Source: Epiperipatus broadwayi (lineage: Eukaryota > Onychophora > Udeonychophora > Euonychophora > Peripatidae). From it: a DNA stretch of 64,000 nucleotides. Below the pieces are notes generated by a model. The model was given only the letters and a program-made list of their open reading frames with translations. It had not been told where the DNA came from and did no database searches. Shown here one piece after another: positions 58,506 to 64,000 of the stretch. A program made the position numbers and the translations under genes. How positions within the stretch are numbered: the first letter of the stretch is position 1; every line of letters starts with the position of its first letter. The stretch lies in assembly GCA_028023455.1 (NCBI GenBank), contig JAQFVV010000277.1, positions 124,001-188,000 on the forward strand, in the 5' to 3' direction.

Positions 58506-58719
58506 CTGAAAAAAAAAAGAAAAAAGAAAATCAAAATTGTAATATGATAAGAAAGATATTTATAATAATTTTAAGAAAAATTTCAAAATCATTTTTGCAT
58601 CCTTTAAAATTAAGAAAATGCGACTTATTATGGGTCCTGTTCACTTTGATTAGACTCTAAGAACATAAAGATGTCATTAATAATATAAAAAAGATATGTA
58701 AATAGGTAGTTTTCTGTCT

Positions 58720-58970
58720 AAGTCTGTAAGAAGTTCAAGCGCAGGAAGTAGCAGAGCTGGGCTGTAATCCATAGACCTTGACTTCCAGAGTCTGCCTCTC
58801 TACCACTACAGCAAAGCATTCTGGGAACTCAGAAAAAATATAGTAATTGAACAGCTCATTATTCAGGAGTTCAAAAGAAATTCATACATCAGAAGTGGCA
58901 GGGCTGAGCTTCAATCCATGGACCTTGAATTCTGAGTCTGGGACTCTGTTATTGCATCAAACTATGTAGA
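58720..58970 (-). mobile_element. SINE family F2 (two adjacent copies)
   Basis: Clearest copies, at about 58720-58825 and 58850-58970. On the minus strand the first reads GCTGTAGTGGTAGAGAGGC (A-box-like), ACTCTGGAAGTC, AAGGTCTATGGATTACAGCC (B-box-like). The second carries the complement of CAATCCATGGACCTTGAATT. Same orientation as the other F2 copies. Confidence 0.6.
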
Positions 58971-60655
58971 AAATTGATGATATAAAGAATGGCAAGAGAA
59001 CAGAAAAACTTATTGTATTAATTAAAATAATAATTGAATAGATGTCTATCAAAATATTAAGTCATTATTCAATAAAGCCTCAAATTCTCTGAAAGATATT
59101 GATTAGAGACCTCTGATCAATCTTGTCAGTGTTTTTGTTTCAAGAAAAAAAAAAACAAAGTCCAATTCTGTAAATCAGACAAGTATTGATTTAGAAAGAA
59201 AATAATCCAACCAAACTCAATTGCTTGTAAATCATTTAAAATGAATGTATAATTATAACTTCAATAGATGAATCAAACACAAATGACTAAATATATAAAC
59301 ATAAAATGATTACAAATTTGATAAGGTATTAAATATTATTTGATAAATTTTGAGAGAACAATAAATCGCTATTATAAGTTAATGAGAAAACTTGTTTAGC
59401 CTCAGGGATTGTCAATTAGTAGGAATTGATAGTTTCTTAGCAACATCAAAAACTAAAAAAGTTATCTGTTTACATGGATATAATCTCTCATTTTGAAAAT
59501 ATTTAATTACAACACACACATATATATATATCATGAATGGAATTCAAAGCCATATTGTATCTTTGATTACTTATGGCTATCTGGTTTTGCCCATAGGCTT
59601 ACAAAAAAGATGGTTGAGATAAAACTTTCTTCCCTGGATGTTTTGTCACATTAGAAAGCAAATAGCTCCTGTATTCTTGCTGATGATCAATTTATTAGGT
59701 CATCTGCTCTTCATATTCCACAGTACCTCTATTTAGAAAATTCTGGAAGATTGCTTAGGTTGGATCAGCACAATTTTTTAAATGCTAGCTGATTGTTATT
59801 ATTCTGAAGTAATCCTTTAATTTTGAAATATTTTCTTAATTATTTTTAATATAACATTCAGGGTGGAACAAATTAACTTTAATTTGTTATCCAGACTTTT
59901 TTTTTATTTATCCACAAAATTCCGGTATAAAATTAAAACATTCTTTTTAATATATCCAGGGCCAACTAGTCAACTGGTAGCTGGATAATTTTTGGTATTA
60001 AATAAAGAAGACCATAACAAAGTTTAATAACAATTGCAAGAGTTTATTTTACTCTGAATAATGATGATACTATTAGTAAAATTGAGTAATTCAACTGGCT
60101 ATTTTCTAGTTGAAAATAGAATCACCTTACAGTTCATATCTCTGTAGAGATGTAATATACACGAATGCCTCTTTAACTTTGTAATTTTATAAGCACATAA
60201 TTGCTCACACATATATTTCTGAGGGAGTTGAATTAGAGAGTTGACTAGAGCTCCTCTTTACTAATTTCCAGAACAGAACTTCCCACTGAACCTAACTTAA
60301 ACTCAGTATTTGGTACACCATTTGGTGCACTTCTTTTGCATTGATTAATTTTGAACTTCCTTTTTTGCAATTCTTTTGCAGATTTTTTACCAACTTTGCC
60401 AATTTGCATAAACACAGATATTTAGTAACATGAAAATTAGCTTCTTGCAGTTACTGAAATGTTTTTCTGCATATTAATTAGTTATTTCTTTTCTTGATTA
60501 TTTTAGCAATATCAGATTTTCAAAATCTGTACACACACATTTATTTACACTTGAATAAAATATACATGTGGAGATACATCACTTTTCTAAATGTAAATTA
60601 ATTACAATAACAAAATTGCAGGATTGCTTATGCTTAATCATAGTTATTTTCTAAG
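58971..60655. other. intronic sequence, no gene recognised
   Basis: AT-rich, with a (TA)n run at 59520. No TMTC exon, tRNA or transposon protein was seen. Confidence 0.45.
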
Positions 60656-60659
60656 AGTA

Positions 60660-61062
60660 TGTGATGTGATGTACTGTGACTTCTCCTTAAACGGAGTCAG
60701 GAATCTCTTAGCAGCTATGCCCAGAGAAACCTGTTAGCCAGTTTATCTTCCTTTTCCATTGTCCACACTAAGTTTTCCCATAATCTGCTCCATCCCATTT
60801 CCACAACATAATCTTTGTCAACTCCATGATCTTCATATCTAAATCCCCCTTATTTTTTCCCAAACCTAGCATAAAAACCAGTAACTCACTTTCTGTATAA
60901 TCACTTTGTTCATATTTCACCTTCCATAACTTCATTATTTGTACCCTTTCTGCTTCCAAACATTTACATTGAAGTAACAAATGCCTAATATTTTCTATGC
61001 CTTCCTTACACAATTTGCAGACTAAATCACCCATATTTTTCCATTTCACTCTACTCAAGAGT
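60660..61062 (-). mobile_element. LINE 3' end with zinc finger (second LINE family, antisense copy)
   Basis: The minus-strand frame at 61058-60768 is open for 96 codons: VCKLCKEGIENIRHLLLQC (C-x2-C-x8-H-x4-C), then LVFMLGLGKNKGDLDMKIM and LWKWDGADYGK. It is clearly homologous to 34490-34813. The 3' end AGAAGTCACAGTACATCACA matches the tail of the other copy. 5' truncated. Confidence 0.75.
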
Positions 61063-61239
61063 CATCTACCAGCAGTTTGAATAATCGATGAAAACCTAAT
61101 GGTATAGCATTATATAATCTCCATCTCCAGACACAGCAGTTTCTGGCTGTTTACTTCATCAGTAAAGACCAGGATTCAAATATGGAATTAATGTACATAT
61201 GCATGTAGCAGCTAATATTCTGAAATTAAAAAAAAAATA

Positions 61240-61405
61240 TAAAGTTTTAAATCCAGGCTAATGCACTTGCATAGCTATGTAGATATGGCACCAGGTTATT
61301 TCTACAAGTTGTAATACAACTAAGATCTTAAAAATCTATGGAAACTGTGTCAGATCTATGCAGCTATGCAAGTCAGTTAACCTGGGTTTGAATTCCTGTT
61401 CTTTT
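61240..61405. repeat. inverted pair of a tRNA-like repeat
   Basis: AATCCAGGCTAATGCACTTG...GCATAGCTATGTAGATATG at 61250-61300 is answered inversely at about 61340-61400 (CAGATCTATGCAGCTATGCA...CCTGGGTTTGAATTCC). The right half carries a B-box-like GGGTTTGAATTCC. Probably two opposed SINE copies or one foldback. Confidence 0.45.
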
Positions 61406-62199
61406 TAACTTTAGGTTATTAGCTTGAATAGTATAAAATATTTTAAAAGATGACTTCAAGATGCATAAAAGTATTATAAATCCTAATCTTCATCAATGAA
61501 GGGAAAATCCAGAAGCCTATCTAAAAAATATTAAATAATATTTTAAACTGAAAAGCAATGTTCAAGTTAAATGAAGTTAAATAAACATAGACTCGTGTAT
61601 ATATTAATTAAATGAGTAGATCTTATAAATTAGCTTATATGGAAATGAATTCCTAAAACACTAATTAATTGTATAGATCTAAAACCTTACCATGTGTATG
61701 GAAATAAATTCCCAAGAGAAATTTCATTGTGCGAGAACAAAGCAGAAATAAAAATACTTCAGAAAAAGGTAAGAAAACAAAAGGAGAGATTATAAATTGA
61801 TAGGAAAAAAGAACTGGGAACTATTTCTGTGATTTCTGCTACTGTCACTGTTCCATAAATAGTAGAGTAGCAGATCATTATTGGAGGACTTCATTACCAA
61901 GATCCGGCTTCTGTAGGTCACTAAACCAACTAGTAATTTTGACAGACCTTGATCTTATTATTATTTTGAATGCCTCAAGAGGCTTTTAAATAGTTGTGTT
62001 ATAATGATGATAGGCATTAGTGAAGGCAAAGTGGATAATAGCTTATCTAAACTGTATAAACATTATTTGCTATTCAGTAATTAACCTGTGAATTTGGCTC
62101 ATGCAAATGCAGACTATATTTATGTTAAAGATTAGTGTAGTAATTCTTTTTCTTAATTATTAATAATTTATTATTTCTAAATATATATGTGTTGTTATC

Positions 62200-62640
62200 T
62201 GTAGAGTTTATTGGATATTTGTAAGCTGGTCACCGAATCATAGTTGGGGACACAACAAATTAGTGGCGCAGTCACAAGTCATTCAAACCTAGGGGGAAAG
62301 GAGACAGTTAAAGCCAGTCACATCGAACCTGTGAATAGCGAATAAGTTAAAAAGCCAAATTATTGGCAGTCATTGTTGTTCGAACCTAAGTGTTTAAGCC
62401 ATTAGTAAACTTCTGACATTCAGGTTTTCAAATTTAGGGAGAAAAGTACAGAATTATAGTCATTAAAGTTAGTAGTAAGGCTAATTGTTCAATAATCAGT
62501 CATGAGTGCTTTTGGGCAAAATAGTATACCTGAATTTGAGGTTAGCAATGCATTTGAATGGCCATGTGACTTCAAGATGCATATAACTATTATAAATTCT
62601 AATCTTCACTAAAGAAGGGAAAAATCCAGAAGCCTATTTG
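62200..62640 (+). mobile_element. LTR retrotransposon 5' fragment (primer-binding-site-like motif and gag start)
   Basis: TGGCGCAGTCACA at 62264 follows ...GGGACACAACA, the usual LTR end, spacer and primer-binding-site order of gypsy elements. At 62502 an ATG opens MSAFGQNSIPEFEVSNAF then EWPCDF, gag-like, soon broken. The block at about 62568-62640 (ACTTCAAGATGCAT, AAATCCAGAAGCCTAT) is also present at 61450-61520. No LTR start could be fixed. Confidence 0.4.
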
Positions 62641-64000
62641 ACTGATAACAGGAATTTTATAGCACTACAAAATATACCTGGATTTTTGAATGGTCATTGT
62701 TTTGATATGTGAATTTGACAGCAAACAAAAGATTTAAATATTATATAAATACATGTGAGAAATGAACATGGTCTGTCGTTTTTGTAATTTAATTTTTTTT
62801 GTTTGATTTTGCAATTGCAAAATTTGAACAGCATTTTTATACTAATTTTTTTAATTGGTTGCCTATGAAAAGGACATCATTTTTTTAAAGTGATTGCTTT
62901 AACAATTTTTTTTTAATATTTAATGTAAATTAAACAAAAATTTTATAATTATATAAATAAATGTGAGAAATGTACTTGATCTGAAAGACAGTCATTACCT
63001 GTATGTGAATTTGAAAGCATTAAATACAACTACAAATAATAAGATTATTTACTGGAGCACCCTCTGAATAAAAAAAAACAAAGTCCTGAAAGGCTATCAT
63101 TTTTTAATATTATTATTTACTGGATGTGAATATGGTGCTAGAGCATCTATCCCCCACTAAATATCATATTTCAAACATGAATTGATATACTGTAATCGCA
63201 TTTTCTTCATGATTTAAATACTATACCTATTCAGTTCTAGTTAAAGGCATTTGTACTGATTTTTTTCCTTCAAAAAGTTTTACTTCTTTACATAAAATAG
63301 CTCATAAGAAAATTCTTATGCTTTAATGATAGAACAAATAATAATTTTTTTCATAGAAAAATACTTCTTGTTATGAATTTGACATGTGACATTGGATAAA
63401 CATTAATACATTCACCCATCAGATAACAGAAAACAGGGATTTTATATATAAAATACAATCTGTTTTCCATTGATGAAACTTACAGTTGGTTCTAGAATAG
63501 TGTGAAGACAATTGTTTTTAAAAATATTTTGATTTTCTAAATTTATATAAATTTTCCATTAATTAATACTAATTTAATCCATATAAGATAAATATTCACC
63601 TCTTATTTCTTCAAGAATTAAGAAGCTCAGTAATATTTAAATTTGGTGATTATGCAAATCATGAAAGATATGTGACCACTTCCTATATTTTTCAAAATCA
63701 GTTTGTCGGAGTGAGAATTATCAACTCATAAGAATAACAGTATTTTCTGGAAAGTATGTTTGCATTATGAAGCAGATGATTTCTCAATATATATAAAGCA
63801 GTGATAATTTCCCAAATCATGCCAGTTCCACCAGCAAGTTTCAGAGCTCATAGAGGGCAGGATGATTGTTACATTTTCTTTGGTGATCATGTGATGTAAC
63901 CTTTTAATACATGAAAAAAGTAAACTTTTTATCTAATAGTAGAATATGCTTTCAGTTATTTATTGCCTTGCATAGTCTTGTTTAATGGTAGAGGGACAGA
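62641..64000. other. intronic sequence, no gene recognised
   Basis: Two diverged direct repeats (TATATAAATACATGTGAGAA at about 62742; TATATAAATAAATGTGAGAA at about 62948). I scanned minus-strand donor and acceptor sites here for the missing upstream TMTC exon and found none. Confidence 0.4.

Noticed and set aside
58506-64000. Upstream TMTC4 exon
   Set aside because: I checked candidate minus-strand donors (for example near 62662 and 62998); the adjoining sequences encode nothing like the membrane domain.
1-64000. CRISPR arrays, operons, bacterial or phage genes
   Set aside because: No regularly spaced repeats, no Shine-Dalgarno-led gene strings; introns, SINEs and LINEs show an animal genome.

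Overview
The window is non-coding-rich, strongly AT-rich nuclear DNA of an animal, almost certainly an invertebrate. It has a single host gene with long GT-AG introns, tRNA-derived SINEs, and RTE/BovB-like, Penelope-like and Ty3/gypsy elements. There are no operons, ribosome binding sites or bacterial genes. I cannot decide between arthropod/chelicerate, mollusc and cnidarian from the sequence alone.

The one host gene I can reconstruct lies on the minus strand and spans nearly the whole window. Nine exons (58331-58505, 58067-58123, 51011-51082, 42874-42953, 38500-38607, 31480-31621, 25836-25950, 16412-16591, 1541-1677) join with consistent phases and GT-AG borders. They give 355 codons ending in a stop at 1541. 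The product is the C-terminal half of a TMTC-family protein (transmembrane, O-mannosyltransferase, tetratricopeptide repeats), closest to TMTC4: the end of the membrane domain, a last short membrane segment and seven TPRs. The 5' half lies beyond the right edge. Introns are 207 bp to 14.7 kb and hold almost everything else.

Left flank and intron 8 (1-16411): downstream of the gene; a hairpin MITE family (3.1, 4.3 and 7.2 kb); a promoter-like patch with CCAAT and CRE motifs (about 4 kb); a 1.05 kb TA-flanked pogo/Tigger-like non-autonomous element (6.3-7.4 kb); an LTR- or promoter-like patch with a compact RNA fold (8.0-8.9 kb); and an RTE element split by a 1.66 kb insertion (11.1-16.0 kb). 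Intron 7 (16592-25835): palindromic repeats, a perfect heat-shock element with a TATA box, a 2.4 kb LTR and a decayed gypsy element. Intron 6 (25951-31479): a perfect hAT MITE with 8-bp target duplication, tRNA-like SINEs and a Penelope-like element with RT and GIY-YIG remains. Intron 5 (31622-38499): tandem repeats, a second LINE family and a broken, intron-less copy of alpha-spectrin repeats. Introns 4 and 3 (38608-51010): RTE copies (one nearly full length with target duplication), SINEs including a near-intact tRNA-Gly-like one, and hammerhead-like hairpin motifs. Intron 2 (51083-58066): foldback elements, gypsy gag remains, and a pogo helix-turn-helix fragment. Right flank (58506-64000): SINE copies, a LINE 3' fragment and a gypsy 5' fragment.

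The most unusual items are the alpha-spectrin retrocopy, the recurring CTGA(N)GA-hairpin-GAAA motif at separate loci, the palindromic repeat with a long target duplication, the three tRNA-headed SINEs sharing one tail, and the HSE/TATA pair. I found no convincing new multi-gene system. The window reads as one conserved gene expanded by several generations of transposable elements.
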